This document shows positions 38,398 through 47,457 of a stretch of 64,000 nt of DNA, one piece after another. Every line of letters begins with the position of its first letter. Position 1 is the stretch's first letter. The DNA lies in assembly GCA_020722015.1 (NCBI GenBank), contig DYLQ01000003.1, positions 1 to 64,000 of the forward strand, in the 5' to 3' direction. The DNA is from Thermotoga sp. (lineage in GTDB: Bacteria > Thermotogota > Thermotogae > Mesoaciditogales > Mesoaciditogaceae). Under the pieces are notes generated by a model that was not told the DNA's origin, did no database searches, and saw only the letters and a program-made list of their open reading frames with translations. A program made the position numbers and the translations under genes.

Positions 38398-39267
38398 TCA
38401 TTCTTCTCCTTTAAGACCTTCCGAACTATTTGTGATTTCTATGACCTCCTGTGTTATATAAAATTGGCGCATTTTGTTGTATTTTAGACTGAGATCGTCT
38501 ATGAGCTTCTTTGCGTTCTCTGTTGCATTTCTCATGGCATTCTGGCGAGCGTTCTGTTCCGATATCTTTGATTCGAGCAAAATTCTGTACATTTTCGATC
38601 CGAAGTATTGTGGCATGATTATTTCAAACATTTCTTCAGCAGAAGGCTCAAAATCGTAAGATGCGTTTTGAGATTTTTTGTCGATCTTTATCGGTAAAAA
38701 TATCTCATCAGTGATACTTTGAATCAACGAACTTTTTGGATATCCGTGTATGATCTCGATGCAATCGATCTGACCTTCACGATATACCCTTAATAACTCA
38801 TTCGAAAGGCTTTGTGCATCGTCGTAAAATGGTTTCGAATACATGTTGGTAATTGAATTTCTTATCTTTTTACCGTCGAATTTCATTCTTTTATTGGCTT
38901 TGGATCCTATAACATAAAAGGAATCAAATGTTTTCCCGAGGGCTTTTTCTCTATCGTAAGCGGCTTCGATGATGTCATCATTGTAGGAACCACAGAGTCC
39001 CATATCTCCTGTTATTACAACAATCATAGCATTTGACGGAACTTTTCTCCAAATGAGATTTTTAACTTCATCCAAATCTTCGATTGAACTGCTTATCTTT
39101 TCGAAAGCGGAAGACAATGCTTTTTCGTACTCATAAAAGTTTCTCAGATTTTTTTTGAGAAGTTGCAACCTTGCAGTTGCAACCATTTCCATGGCTCGTG
39201 TCATGTGCATTGTCGATTTAACGGACGCTATCTTTCTTTTTATCTCCAATTGAATGCCACGGCCCAT
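38398..39267 (-). CDS. atpG: F1Fo ATP synthase subunit gamma
   Basis: A 289-residue rotor-shaft subunit. The N-terminal long helix has IQLEIKRKIASVKSTMHMTRAMEMVA, the central domain has GDMGLCGSYND, and the C-terminal helix has ISEQNARQNAMRNATENAKKLIDDLSLKYNKMRQ, the conserved coiled-coil arm. The start abuts the atpA stop. An 80-base gap containing a hairpin separates it from atpD, the only gap of that size in the operon's F1 part. Confidence 0.96.
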   Translation of the reverse strand: MGRGIQLEIKRKIASVKSTMHMTRAMEMVATARLQLLKKNLRNFYEYEKALSSAFEKISSSIEDLDEVKNLIWRKVPSNAMIVVITGDMGLCGSYNDDIIEAAYDREKALGKTFDSFYVIGSKANKRMKFDGKKIRNSITNMYSKPFYDDAQSLSNELLRVYREGQIDCIEIIHGYPKSSLIQSITDEIFLPIKIDKKSQNASYDFEPSAEEMFEIIMPQYFGSKMYRILLESKISEQNARQNAMRNATENAKKLIDDLSLKYNKMRQFYITQEVIEITNSSEGLKGEE

Positions 39268-40778
39268 TATTTACCACCGAATTCCTTTTTTAAAGATTCC
39301 AAAAATATTTTTAAGTCTTTTTCAACTTCAGAGTCTAAATCTTTGCTTTCCGATATTCTGTCGAGAATATGACTTTCGGTATTTTTGATTTTTTCCAGCA
39401 GTGCTTTTTCAAATCTTTTTACCTCTGAAATAGGAAGGTCATCAAGATATCCTTTTATGCCGGTGTAAAGCGATACGGTTTCTTCTTCAAATTTCATGGT
39501 TGAATATTGTTCTTGTTTTAGTAATTCCATTAATCGTTGGCCTCTTTTTATTTGAGATTGCGTTGTGGGATCGAGTTCAGTTGAAAATTGAGCAAAAGTT
39601 TCGAGTTCTCTGTATTGAGCAAGCATTATTCTTAAATTACCGGCAACCTTTTTGATCGCTTTTGTCTGTGCGGCACCCCCAACGCGAGAAACTGAAAGTC
39701 CAACGTTAATTGCAGGCCTAAATCCGGCGTTAAACAAAGCAGACTCAAGATATATTTGGCCATCGGTTATGGATATGACATTAGTTGGAATATAGGCACT
39801 AACGTCATTTGCTTGAGTCTCAACTATTGGAAGAGCCGTCATTGAACCGCCGCCAAGTTCATCGCTTAATCTTGCGGATCTTTCAAGAAGACGCGAATGA
39901 GTGTAAAATATGTCACCTGGATATGCTTCTCGACCTGGTGGCCTTCTTAAGAGTAAGGCCAATTGCCTGTAAGAGATCGCATGTTTGCTTAAATCATCGT
40001 AAACTATAAGGGTATCTTTTCCTGAAAACATCCATTCTTCAGCTATAGATGCTCCGGCGTAAGGGGCTATGTACTGTAAAGACGCGGGATCACTTGCGTT
40101 AGCGATGATAACCGCCGTGTAATTCATTGCCCCTGATTTCTTAAATCTCTCTATCGTGCGGGCAACTTCTGAATTTTTTTGTCCTATAGCGACGTAAACG
40201 CAAAGTACATTTTGATCTTTTTGGTTTATTATCGTATCTATCGCTATGGCAGTTTTCCCCGTTTGTCTGTCTCCTATTATCAATTCTCTCTGTCCTCTTC
40301 CTATGGGGATCATGGCATCTATCGCTTTTATGCCGGTTTGAAGTGGAACATTGACAGGTTGTCTTTCTATTATTCCGACGGCCTTTCTTTCTATCGATCT
40401 TGTCTTGGAAGATTTTATCTTTGGACCTCCATCGAGAGGAATACCAAGTGGATTAACAACTCGACCGATCAACTCATCTCCAACAGGAACTTCAACGATC
40501 TTTTCGGTCCTTTCGACAAGATCACCTTCTTTTATGTTTTTATACTCTCCAAGTATGACAATTCCAGCATCGTCTGGTTCGAGACTCATGACAAAACCCA
40601 TCTGCCCATTTTGAAATTTCACAAGTTCGTTAAACATCACATTCTCAAGTCCGTAGACACGCGCTATGCCATCTCCAACTTGAATTACACGTCCAACCTC
40701 TTTTAAATTTGGAAGACTTTCGAAATTTTCTATTTTTTCAAGTAATATCTTTGAAATTTCATCTGGATTTATACGCAC
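39267..40778 (-). CDS. atpA: F1Fo ATP synthase subunit alpha
   Basis: A 503-residue non-catalytic nucleotide-binding subunit. Walker A is [11 protein letters not shown], and the sequence [23 protein letters not shown] and the [15 protein letters not shown] segment with its Arg finger region (SRVGGA) are present. The start is the GTG at 40778 ([17 protein letters not shown]), seven bases after GGAGGT; the longer frame from TTG 40793 begins inside that ribosome site. It follows atpH by four bases and abuts atpG. Confidence 0.96.
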   Translation of the reverse strand: MRINPDEISKILLEKIENFESLPNLKEVGRVIQVGDGIARVYGLENVMFNELVKFQNGQMGFVMSLEPDDAGIVILGEYKNIKEGDLVERTEKIVEVPVGDELIGRVVNPLGIPLDGGPKIKSSKTRSIERKAVGIIERQPVNVPLQTGIKAIDAMIPIGRGQRELIIGDRQTGKTAIAIDTIINQKDQNVLCVYVAIGQKNSEVARTIERFKKSGAMNYTAVIIANASDPASLQYIAPYAGASIAEEWMFSGKDTLIVYDDLSKHAISYRQLALLLRRPPGREAYPGDIFYTHSRLLERSARLSDELGGGSMTALPIVETQANDVSAYIPTNVISITDGQIYLESALFNAGFRPAINVGLSVSRVGGAAQTKAIKKVAGNLRIMLAQYRELETFAQFSTELDPTTQSQIKRGQRLMELLKQEQYSTMKFEEETVSLYTGIKGYLDDLPISEVKRFEKALLEKIKNTESHILDRISESKDLDSEVEKDLKIFLESLKKEFGGK

Positions 40779-40782
40779 ACTA

Positions 40783-41307
40783 TCAACCTCCAAAGATGAA
40801 GGACTCTAAATCTTTAAGAGCACCAGAAATACTTAAATCTATAACCGAATCTTCGAAATCAACAATTATTCCACCGATGAGAAGTGGATCTACTTTGGTG
40901 ATCAAGACAGGCTTTGTTTTTCTAACCTTTTCGACAACATCGGTTATAGCCTGCTTATCTTCTTCATTTAAAGAAATAGCGCTTCTGACGTAAACCCTTT
41001 CCATTCCATTTTGTCGCATTGCCATCTTTTCGGAAAGTGCTTTTATTTCATTTAAAAGGTTAAATCTTTTGTGAATGAACAAAAGATCGAAGAATCTTTC
41101 GGATTTTTCATCAAGAGAAAATATTTCTGACAAAATCTTAGTTTTGTTTTGATATGAAATCGTCGGATCTAAAAAAAACTTCCTGATGTATTCATCTTTT
41201 AGATCTAAGAGCAAATTTATGGTCATGTACAATTTTCTGTCTTTTATGGTATTCAAAACATTTGCGTATTTATAAATTAAAGATCTATTTACTCTCATTT
41301 TTTTCAC
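40783..41307 (-). CDS. atpH: F1Fo ATP synthase subunit delta
   Basis: A 174-residue peripheral-stalk subunit that caps the F1 head. The pattern [10 protein letters not shown] near the N terminus, and [25 protein letters not shown] and [25 protein letters not shown] in the last third, are typical of delta/OSCP. The frame starts with GTG 41307 inside atpF; an ATG three codons later (41298) is an alternative. Neither has a clear Shine-Dalgarno sequence, and the gene overlaps atpF by 23 bases, indicating coupling. Confidence 0.93.
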   Translation of the reverse strand: MKKMRVNRSLIYKYANVLNTIKDRKLYMTINLLLDLKDEYIRKFFLDPTISYQNKTKILSEIFSLDEKSERFFDLLFIHKRFNLLNEIKALSEKMAMRQNGMERVYVRSAISLNEEDKQAITDVVEKVRKTKPVLITKVDPLLIGGIIVDFEDSVIDLSISGALKDLESFIFGG

Positions 41308-41797
41308 TCATTTTCGAAAGTTGTTTTGTCAAGAATTCTCTTTTCGACTTTTCATCTATTTCTTGTTGGATGATTTTTGAAGCAATCGCAATTGAAAGTT
41401 TTACGATCTGGGTTTCCAATACTTTTTGGGCTCTGACTTTCTCTTCTTCAATTTGCGATCTTGCATTTTCAACCATTATCCTTATTTCTTCGTTAATACG
41501 TTCTTTTTCCTTTAACTCGTATTCGGTAACCCTTTTTCGGGCTGCCTCTTCGTAAATCAAAATATTTTTTCTTGTTTCGTCAAGTGCTTCTTTGGTTGTT
41601 ATTTGCAATTTTTCGGCTTCTTCCCTTTCTTTTGAGGCTTTATCGTATTCGCTTTTTACTTCATCACGCCTTTGGTCTAACATCGAAAGAAAAGGTTTGT
41701 AAAGCAATTTAACAAGAAAATACATGAGTATGAAAAAACTCATCAACTGGAGAACGGAAGTACCGTTGAAGTTCAAAAAGATTCCGGACATATCCAC
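41285..41797 (-). CDS. atpF: F1Fo ATP synthase subunit b
   Basis: A 170-residue peripheral-stalk subunit with one N-terminal membrane helix (about 15-35, VLQLMSFFILMYFLVKLLY) followed by a long charged helix rich in Lys, Glu and Ala (about 40-165), which forms the coiled-coil dimer. The FLxxML...RR-type turn (KPFLSMLDQRRDEV) is typical. It lies four bases after atpE and overlaps atpH by 23 bases. Confidence 0.95.
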   Translation of the reverse strand: MDMSGIFLNFNGTSVLQLMSFFILMYFLVKLLYKPFLSMLDQRRDEVKSEYDKASKEREEAEKLQITTKEALDETRKNILIYEEAARKRVTEYELKEKERINEEIRIMVENARSQIEEEKVRAQKVLETQIVKLSIAIASKIIQQEIDEKSKREFLTKQLSKMSEKNESK

Positions 41798-41800
41798 CTC

Positions 41801-42052
41801 CTAAAACAGCAGGATCATAAAAGCGATGAGCAAAGCATAAAGTCCCGTTGTTTCGGTTATTGCGTCCGCAAGAATCATCCTTGTTGTTATAGTGCCAACC
41901 ATTTCCGGTTGCCTTGACATAGCTTCCATCGCTTTTGAACCTATGTTTCCCTCTCCAAGTGCAGGCCCTAAAGCTCCCAACCCCATGACAAGTCCCGCAC
42001 CTATGTACTTTGCTGCTTGTACCACTGCCTGTGCCATTGTAAAATCCGCCAC
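41801..42052 (-). CDS. atpE: F1Fo ATP synthase subunit c (two-carboxylate, Na+-type signature)
   Basis: An 83-residue proteolipid of two helices. The ion carboxylate is Glu67 in ITETTGLY, with Thr68 and Thr69 completing the E-(S/T)-T pattern of Na+-binding rings. In the first helix, GPALGEG puts Glu34 where Na+ synthases of Ilyobacter and Propionigenium have Gln32. A ring with Glu at both positions has been described in Fusobacterium nucleatum as a Na+-coupled, two-carboxylate type. The RxP loop (SRQPE) is present. The GTG start has GGGAGGT eight bases ahead. The coupling ion is a prediction from these residues. Confidence 0.95.
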   Translation of the reverse strand: MADFTMAQAVVQAAKYIGAGLVMGLGALGPALGEGNIGSKAMEAMSRQPEMVGTITTRMILADAITETTGLYALLIAFMILLF

Positions 42053-42072
42053 TTTGATCTACCTCCCTATAT

Positions 42073-42903
42073 TCATTCAAGTTGTGCACTTATGTATGCA
42101 ACGGCCAATATCGTGAAAACGTAAGCCTGAATTACCCCTATAAAAAAACCGAAAAATCCCCAAATTACCACAGGTACAATTGTGTATTTGGTTAAGTAAC
42201 AAAGCATCAAGGCAATCAGAGCACCACCGCCTATGTTACCGAATAACCTGAAAGAATGCGATATAGGTCTTGAAAGTTCGCCGATGATGTTCATCGGAAG
42301 CATAAAAGGCGAGGGATAAAGAAACCCTTTTGCCCATTGCTTTAATCCTTTATGTTTAACGGAAAAAACGTAACTTGCTATCAAAACCATAACGGCATAA
42401 GTTACGTTTGTGTTAAGATCAGCCGTCGGGGAATACCAAGTATCCGTGAAAAAGTTCAATGATAATCCATTGTTTATAGGACTTACGGTGATACCCGGTA
42501 TGCCCCCCAATACATTTGCGATAACTATGAACAGAAAAAGCGTTGATACGAAATAAAAGACAGGTTTTACAAGTTTACTTACCGGGATGGTGCTTTCGAC
42601 AAGATTGTAAAGGAAAGACAAAAGTAATTCAATGGCCGATTGAAATCTCGAGGGTATTTTTGAAAGTTGTTTTTTGAATTTGATACCCATGATTATCCAT
42701 AAAATGATTATCGAAATTGTCATTATGACGGTCATGGGATTGATCGTACCCAAAATGGAAGGAAGTGGAATATGCATTTGCCAAACAAGGCCTGCTCCTT
42801 CCGGAAATTGAACCGAACCGGCATTCCACACTGCAAAGGCAAGATAAAAGGCAAAGAACGATGCCAAAAATATCTTCTCAGCCTTTGAAAAATGTAATTT
42901 CAT
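42073..42903 (-). CDS. atpB: F1Fo ATP synthase subunit a
   Basis: A 276-residue integral membrane stator subunit. The essential Arg is in IGELSRPISHSFRLFGN, within the fourth or fifth membrane helix; the region GALIALMLCYLTKY and GVIQAYVFTILAVAYISAQ is the last helix pair. Its start overlaps the atpI stop (ATGA). It forms the half-channels for the coupling ion next to the c ring. A Na+-type path is predicted only indirectly, from subunit c. Confidence 0.94.
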   Translation of the reverse strand: MKLHFSKAEKIFLASFFAFYLAFAVWNAGSVQFPEGAGLVWQMHIPLPSILGTINPMTVIMTISIIILWIIMGIKFKKQLSKIPSRFQSAIELLLSFLYNLVESTIPVSKLVKPVFYFVSTLFLFIVIANVLGGIPGITVSPINNGLSLNFFTDTWYSPTADLNTNVTYAVMVLIASYVFSVKHKGLKQWAKGFLYPSPFMLPMNIIGELSRPISHSFRLFGNIGGGALIALMLCYLTKYTIVPVVIWGFFGFFIGVIQAYVFTILAVAYISAQLE

Positions 42904-43268
42904 CTTGCGCCCCCCTCAGAGTTAAAATCACAAAACAAAGCGGATGATGTGAACAGCGTTAAAGTCAGTATTTCAAGTCCAATGAAGGTGGAAAAAAATC
43001 CCTCAACTGAAAGGCTTGAAAATGATATCAAAAGTGCTATTGAGAAGATCGCGTATCTTTTTATGAATCCAAACGAGATTAATCGAAAGTTTCCCTTGGT
43101 TATCTTTTTGAAATCTTCGTTCATTGTAAACCACGAAAGTTCTGCACAAATAAACCCTAGTGAAAAACCGACTGAAGTTTTCCATCCCCACATCGAAAAA
43201 ATGGGTAAAAAAAACAAATAAGTGAGAAAAAGGTTGAACGCAAAATTAATCTTTGTTGTCTTTTCCAC
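42900..43268 (-). CDS. atpI: ATP synthase assembly protein AtpI-like
   Basis: A 122-residue protein with four hydrophobic segments (about 8-22, 28-45, 68-85 and 90-110), at the position of atpI upstream of atpB. Sequence conservation in this family is low, so the call rests on topology and location. AtpI helps assemble the c ring and may assist Mg2+ uptake in other bacteria. It overlaps atpZ by 23 bases and atpB by four. Confidence 0.7.
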   Translation of the reverse strand: MEKTTKINFAFNLFLTYLFFLPIFSMWGWKTSVGFSLGFICAELSWFTMNEDFKKITKGNFRLISFGFIKRYAIFSIALLISFSSLSVEGFFSTFIGLEILTLTLFTSSALFCDFNSEGGAR

Positions 43269-43521
43269 TCTCTTTTTCTACCTCTTTCATGAGCAACTTT
43301 ATACCGTTGTACATGCCAGAAAAAATTCCTAACACAAGAAAAATTAACAAAAGTACCTTGTTGTTAAAAGTCCATTTATCGAGATAATAACCTATAAGTC
43401 CCCCTATTGCTACGTTGGAAACAACCGTTATACCGAATGACGCTATAATGTTTGTTTTTTTGAAAAGTTGGATGTATTCTTTTGAATTTACTTTTTGTCT
43501 ATCTTTTCTATCTTCAGCCAT
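43246..43521 (-). CDS. atpZ: AtpZ/AtpI family small membrane protein
   Basis: A 91-residue protein with a charged N terminus and two membrane helices (about 25-47 with GIGGLIGYYLDKW-like residues VAIGGLIGYYLDKW, and 55-75 with VLGIFSGMYNGIKLL). This is the AtpZ family layout, associated with c-ring assembly and ion transport in ATP synthase operons. It is at the operon head and overlaps yqgF by 34 bases, so the ATP synthase genes may be transcribed from a recJ-yqgF promoter. Confidence 0.8.
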   Translation of the reverse strand: MAEDRKDRQKVNSKEYIQLFKKTNIIASFGITVVSNVAIGGLIGYYLDKWTFNNKVLLLIFLVLGIFSGMYNGIKLLMKEVEKESGKDNKD

Positions 43522-44264
43522 CTTCCTCCTATTGATAAGGCACCCTTAACATTTGAGTCTTCAATTATCACAAACGTGCCATTTGTCAAATTGTTTTTAA
43601 TTTTCTCGAGATCCGAACCGTTGCAGATGACAAGATTGGCATGTTCGACTCTTTTTAAAATTATATTCCAAATCATGCCAAAATTCAAAACATAGCCTGA
43701 ACACATCGATCTAAGTCTGAAAAAAACAGGATTGTCTTCGAAAATCTCAATATTGGTACCTATTTTGTGCTTTTCAATCCCCCTTAGAGCACTTCCGAGA
43801 ATCAAAACATCGTCAAAATGCCCAAGAGATAAAATAAAATCCACAATTTGGTCTGAAATATTTGGTAATGACCAAAAAACCCTTATTCCCTTTGCACCCC
43901 TTAATCGTTCTTCAAGCAAAATCGAAGCGCTTATCCCATCCGTTATTTCTCTTTTATGCATCGAATTTGCGATCTTCGTCGTGAATCTTTCATCCATAAG
44001 ATAGACAGGAACGGGTGAAAAAACCTTTCCTATCTCTATTGCCTTATCCACTGCCGCATAGGTCGAAAGTGTGAAATTCATCTTCAAATTGATCGGTAAT
44101 CCCATGATTATCTCAGAAAATGGTTGATTTTCCTCTAATTCATCGAATATCCTACTGCTATCGACCGTTTTAACCTTTGATACGATCATTTCAGAAGGAT
44201 CGGTAAAAGCAAGGCCGGTTCTTTTTGTTCCGAAATCAATAGCCACTTTTTTCATGTGCTTCAA
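43488..44264 (-). CDS. yqgF: YqgF/RuvX-type RNase H-fold nuclease with extra C-terminal domain
   Basis: Residues 1-130 form the YqgF domain: AIDFGTKRTGLAFTDP carries the first catalytic Asp, IIMGLPINL is the second strand, and LMDERFTTKIANS the third motif with DER. YqgF processes pre-16S rRNA 5' ends in E. coli; family members also look like Holliday junction resolvases. The usual protein is about 140 residues, but this one has 258: an additional 120-residue domain (about 140-258, with VLILGSALRGIEKHKIG and LVICNGSDL) of no recognised family. The start is TTG or, four codons on, ATG 44255. It overlaps recJ by 29 bases and atpZ by 34. Confidence 0.85.
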   Translation of the reverse strand: MKHMKKVAIDFGTKRTGLAFTDPSEMIVSKVKTVDSSRIFDELEENQPFSEIIMGLPINLKMNFTLSTYAAVDKAIEIGKVFSPVPVYLMDERFTTKIANSMHKREITDGISASILLEERLRGAKGIRVFWSLPNISDQIVDFILSLGHFDDVLILGSALRGIEKHKIGTNIEIFEDNPVFFRLRSMCSGYVLNFGMIWNIILKRVEHANLVICNGSDLEKIKNNLTNGTFVIIEDSNVKGALSIGGRWLKIEKIDKK

Positions 44265-47187
44265 ATGGAGTTTGAAATATTTTGGCTATATTCTTGACTT
44301 GAGAATTCATAAGATCTCTTTCAAGTACTTTCAATGCAAATTTCTCCATCCATCCTTCTTTTTCTCGTAGAGAATTTTCAATTTCGTCTGTTGTAGGGAT
44401 CCTCGTTATTGTCTTTCCGTTCAAAACGGAGATTTCTGAAAGTATAGAGAGATAAATTTTGGCAATTGCTTTTGAAGATGCCATTTCAGAACGTATAAGG
44501 ACATCTACCATGTCGCCTGATGAATTTTTAAGGATCTTGGCGCTCTCTACAACTTTTGCAGGTAAGGGAAAGAGTTCTTCAAGATCTCTCATGTTTTTTT
44601 GAACATCATCGGTGCCAAAAATTATTTGGACAGTCATATTTTCTCTTTTCAAAATTGCAGGAGGTCTGAGAAATTGGCTGTGATTTCTTGGGAAATCGTA
44701 ATAGATGATCCTTTCAAATTCCATCTTTGGAATCATGGCTCCTGTTACAAGTAAAAGATTTATTCTGCCATGTTTTAAATCAATAGATTTATCTTCACCT
44801 GGAATGTAAGTTGATATCTCTCTATTCGTGCACATTGCAGGGTAAATCTTACATAGTTTGATGTAAAAAGATTTCAAACTTCGGACGTCAGAAAAAACGA
44901 TGATCGATTTTGTTTTATCTTCTATGAGTTCTTCTATTATATCCATCTTGTTTAAGACATTTCTGTCATCTATCACGCCTAAATTCTGTTTTTGAAATAT
45001 GTTGAAAATTTTGCAATTGAAAGTATCTATGATCTTCGTTTCTTCCTCTTTACTTAAAAAAGAAGAAAAAAAGATAAGACTCTTTGGTTGATTTTTTTGA
45101 ACGATATTTGAAAGATAGTCAAATGTAGATGATTGAATCATCATTTGCGGCTCGCAGATTATAAGATTTGTTCTTTCTTTTAACACTCTTGAAAGAGAGA
45201 AGACATTTGTGAAGATCAGATCTCCGCCTTTAATCAGTGAATGAAGAGCATCAACGTATTCAATCGTCAAACTAAGATCGGCCAAAGCGGCGGAAACAGA
45301 ATTGTAAATATCGGCAAGCATTGAATTTGTTGGAAGAACGACAACAAGCTTCTTTGATTTTTGAATCATTCTGATGATAATTTCCTCTACAATGTTGGGT
45401 GAACTGATTACGAGAGTATTCCCATTTTTGTCCAAATTCTCAAATTCCATATCATCAAAATGATGATCATGTTTAACAAAGATCTTCTCTTCATTTTTGA
45501 CATCCATATCTATTATGTTAAGTTGGTATCTTTCACTTCCATTCCATGAATTTTTCCAAACATTAACGACCACATCGGCTATTTTTGATCCGCGAGAAAA
45601 TCTGAAAGTATTTGTCATATCAAGCAATCCAAAACCTATACCTTCAAATTTTCTTTCTTTGGATTTCAAAATCATTTTAAAACTGCTTTTCCCGATGGGT
45701 TTCAGTTGATCTATCGCTAAATTTCTGATAAGGAAAACAGGTTCTGGGTTTCCGTTCCCAAAAGGTTTCAATTTCCCCACACTGTCTATGAATTTGTCAT
45801 CGATCTCTTCAAGGGTTATCTCATCATCTATCAACAATTCCGGTTTGAGAAGTTTCGTATCGTAATCGGTCATTATTTCATTTATCCTTGATTTAAAAAC
45901 TTCTATCTTGTCCGTTTTAATAGAAAACCCTGCTGCCATTTTATGGCCACCGAATTCATCAAGCAGATCTCTTGCTTTGCCAAGAATATCAATGATGTTA
46001 ATTCCTTCAATGCTTCTTGCCGATCCACGAGCCGTATCGCCATCTACGGTTATCATCAACGTCGGTTTATGGTACATCGATAGAATTCTCGATGCCACAA
46101 TTCCTATAACTCCCGGGTGCCAATTTTTGTGATCTAAAACAAGAATTTTTAGATTTTCAAAATCATCTAAACTATCTAAATTTGCTATGGCTTCCTGATA
46201 TATTTCGTTTTCTATTATTTGTCTTTCTTGGTTTTTCTTTACAAGTTCATCGGCAAGTCTAAGGGCTTTTTTAGGATCTTCTTCAATTACAAGCTGAAGT
46301 GCCGTAATGGCATTGTCTATTCGCCCGACAGCATTTATCTTAGGAGCTATTCTAAAACCTACATCGTGTGTTTTTACATTCTCGAAATCAACATTGGAAG
46401 CTTCCATCAAAGCAGAAATACCGATTCTGTTTTTCATTGATAACAATTGAATGCCTTTATAAACGAAATATCTATTTTCTCCAAGCAGTGGAACTATATC
46501 GGCAATTGTACCCAATGCCACTATATCAAGGTATTTTTCAAGATCATCATTCAAGCCAAGACGCATTTTTATTGCATCAACAACTTTGTAAGCAACTCCG
46601 ACACCTGAAAAATTTTTAAAACGGTAACGATCGTCAGAACATTTTGGGTTGACTATCGCAGTTGCGCGTGGAGTTTCTTCCTTAGGTTCGTGATGATCTG
46701 TAACTATGACTTTACACCCAAGAGAATTTGCATAATCTATTTCTTCTATAGAGGTTATCCCACAATCAACGGTTAAAAAGTGCTTTTTACCTTCATTTGC
46801 AAATCTTTTTATGGCTTCTTTGCTTAGACCGTAACCATCATCCAATCTGCTTGGTATGTAGTACTCAACATTCCATCCCCATTTTTTCAACAATAGATAA
46901 TAAAGAGCCGTTCCCGTTACGCCGTCAACGTCATAATCTCCGTAGATGATCAAAGGTGCTTTTTCGTCCCTTACCTTTATCAATTCATCAACAACATCGG
47001 CCATTCCGGCCATACCATAAGGATCTCCCAGAATTATTCTTTCCGGGAATAAAAGTTCTTCTGCTTCTTGAATGTTTTTAACTCTACTTGAAAGCATATG
47101 TGAAAGCAAAGCATCTATACCAAATTTTTTACTTAAAATCTGTTCCAATTCAACGTCAGATTCAATAATCCTCCATTCGCTTTTCAA
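44236..47187 (-). CDS. recJ: single-stranded-DNA exonuclease RecJ with long C-terminal extension
   Basis: A 983-residue protein. The 5'-3' exonuclease part (about 1-560) has the DHH motifs: IYGDYDVDGVTGTALYYLL, LTVDCGITSIEEI, VTDHHEP, DIVALGTIADIVPL, the DHHA1 motif, and an OB fold. A further 420 residues follow that have no counterpart in short RecJ; they look like a degenerate helicase-like domain (VVLPTNSMLADIYNS, IFTNVFSLSRVL, TKSIIVFSDVRSLKSFYIKL, RIIYYDFPRNHSQFLRP), similar to the long RecJ C terminus in some Firmicutes. The TTG start has AGAGG seven bases ahead. It heads the yqgF-atp operon. Confidence 0.9.
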   Translation of the reverse strand: MKSEWRIIESDVELEQILSKKFGIDALLSHMLSSRVKNIQEAEELLFPERIILGDPYGMAGMADVVDELIKVRDEKAPLIIYGDYDVDGVTGTALYYLLLKKWGWNVEYYIPSRLDDGYGLSKEAIKRFANEGKKHFLTVDCGITSIEEIDYANSLGCKVIVTDHHEPKEETPRATAIVNPKCSDDRYRFKNFSGVGVAYKVVDAIKMRLGLNDDLEKYLDIVALGTIADIVPLLGENRYFVYKGIQLLSMKNRIGISALMEASNVDFENVKTHDVGFRIAPKINAVGRIDNAITALQLVIEEDPKKALRLADELVKKNQERQIIENEIYQEAIANLDSLDDFENLKILVLDHKNWHPGVIGIVASRILSMYHKPTLMITVDGDTARGSARSIEGINIIDILGKARDLLDEFGGHKMAAGFSIKTDKIEVFKSRINEIMTDYDTKLLKPELLIDDEITLEEIDDKFIDSVGKLKPFGNGNPEPVFLIRNLAIDQLKPIGKSSFKMILKSKERKFEGIGFGLLDMTNTFRFSRGSKIADVVVNVWKNSWNGSERYQLNIIDMDVKNEEKIFVKHDHHFDDMEFENLDKNGNTLVISSPNIVEEIIIRMIQKSKKLVVVLPTNSMLADIYNSVSAALADLSLTIEYVDALHSLIKGGDLIFTNVFSLSRVLKERTNLIICEPQMMIQSSTFDYLSNIVQKNQPKSLIFFSSFLSKEEETKIIDTFNCKIFNIFQKQNLGVIDDRNVLNKMDIIEELIEDKTKSIIVFSDVRSLKSFYIKLCKIYPAMCTNREISTYIPGEDKSIDLKHGRINLLLVTGAMIPKMEFERIIYYDFPRNHSQFLRPPAILKRENMTVQIIFGTDDVQKNMRDLEELFPLPAKVVESAKILKNSSGDMVDVLIRSEMASSKAIAKIYLSILSEISVLNGKTITRIPTTDEIENSLREKEGWMEKFALKVLERDLMNSQVKNIAKIFQTPFEAHEKSGY

Positions 47188-47282
47188 TGAAAAACCTCTT
47201 TCGTTATTCTCTCGGATAGATTATATAACAAAAGAGGTTGAAATTCACAATGGATCATTTACAATGAATTTGACGAAGAAAA

Positions 47283-47433
47283 TATACTAAACCTTTTTCA
47301 AAATCAACATATAGATTTAAAATTTGACGGAGAGCAAATTGCCTTGTAGGTGGCCTCCGCAGCGTAGCGAGGACCAGACACCGAAAGGCAATTGCTGAAG
47401 TCAAATGACTTAGTTTTTAAAAGATAATCTATA
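47283..47433 (+). repeat. 151-bp MITE-like dispersed repeat, copy A
   Basis: Bounded by TATACTAAACC on the left and its imperfect inverted match (GATAATCTATA) on the right. The central 64 bases fold back: AGCAAATTGCCTT (47333-47345) pairs with AAGGCAATTGCT (47385-47396) with one bulge, and a GC-rich inner stem lies between. The palindrome AAGTCAAATGACTT (47399-47412) follows. The core is about 97% identical over 88 bases to copy B at 56998-57148 in the opposite orientation, and both copies are exactly 151 bases. It is non-coding. It occupies most of the 270-base gap between recJ and the M18 gene. Confidence 0.85.
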
Positions 47434-47457
47434 ATCTCCTCTGCACTGTTGTTAGCG

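Noticed and set aside
47337..47393. Possible CRISPR or tRNA-like structure in the repeat element
   Set aside because: Only single copies at each site, no regularly spaced repeats and spacers, and no tRNA acceptor or T-arm consensus. A dispersed inverted-repeat element explains it.
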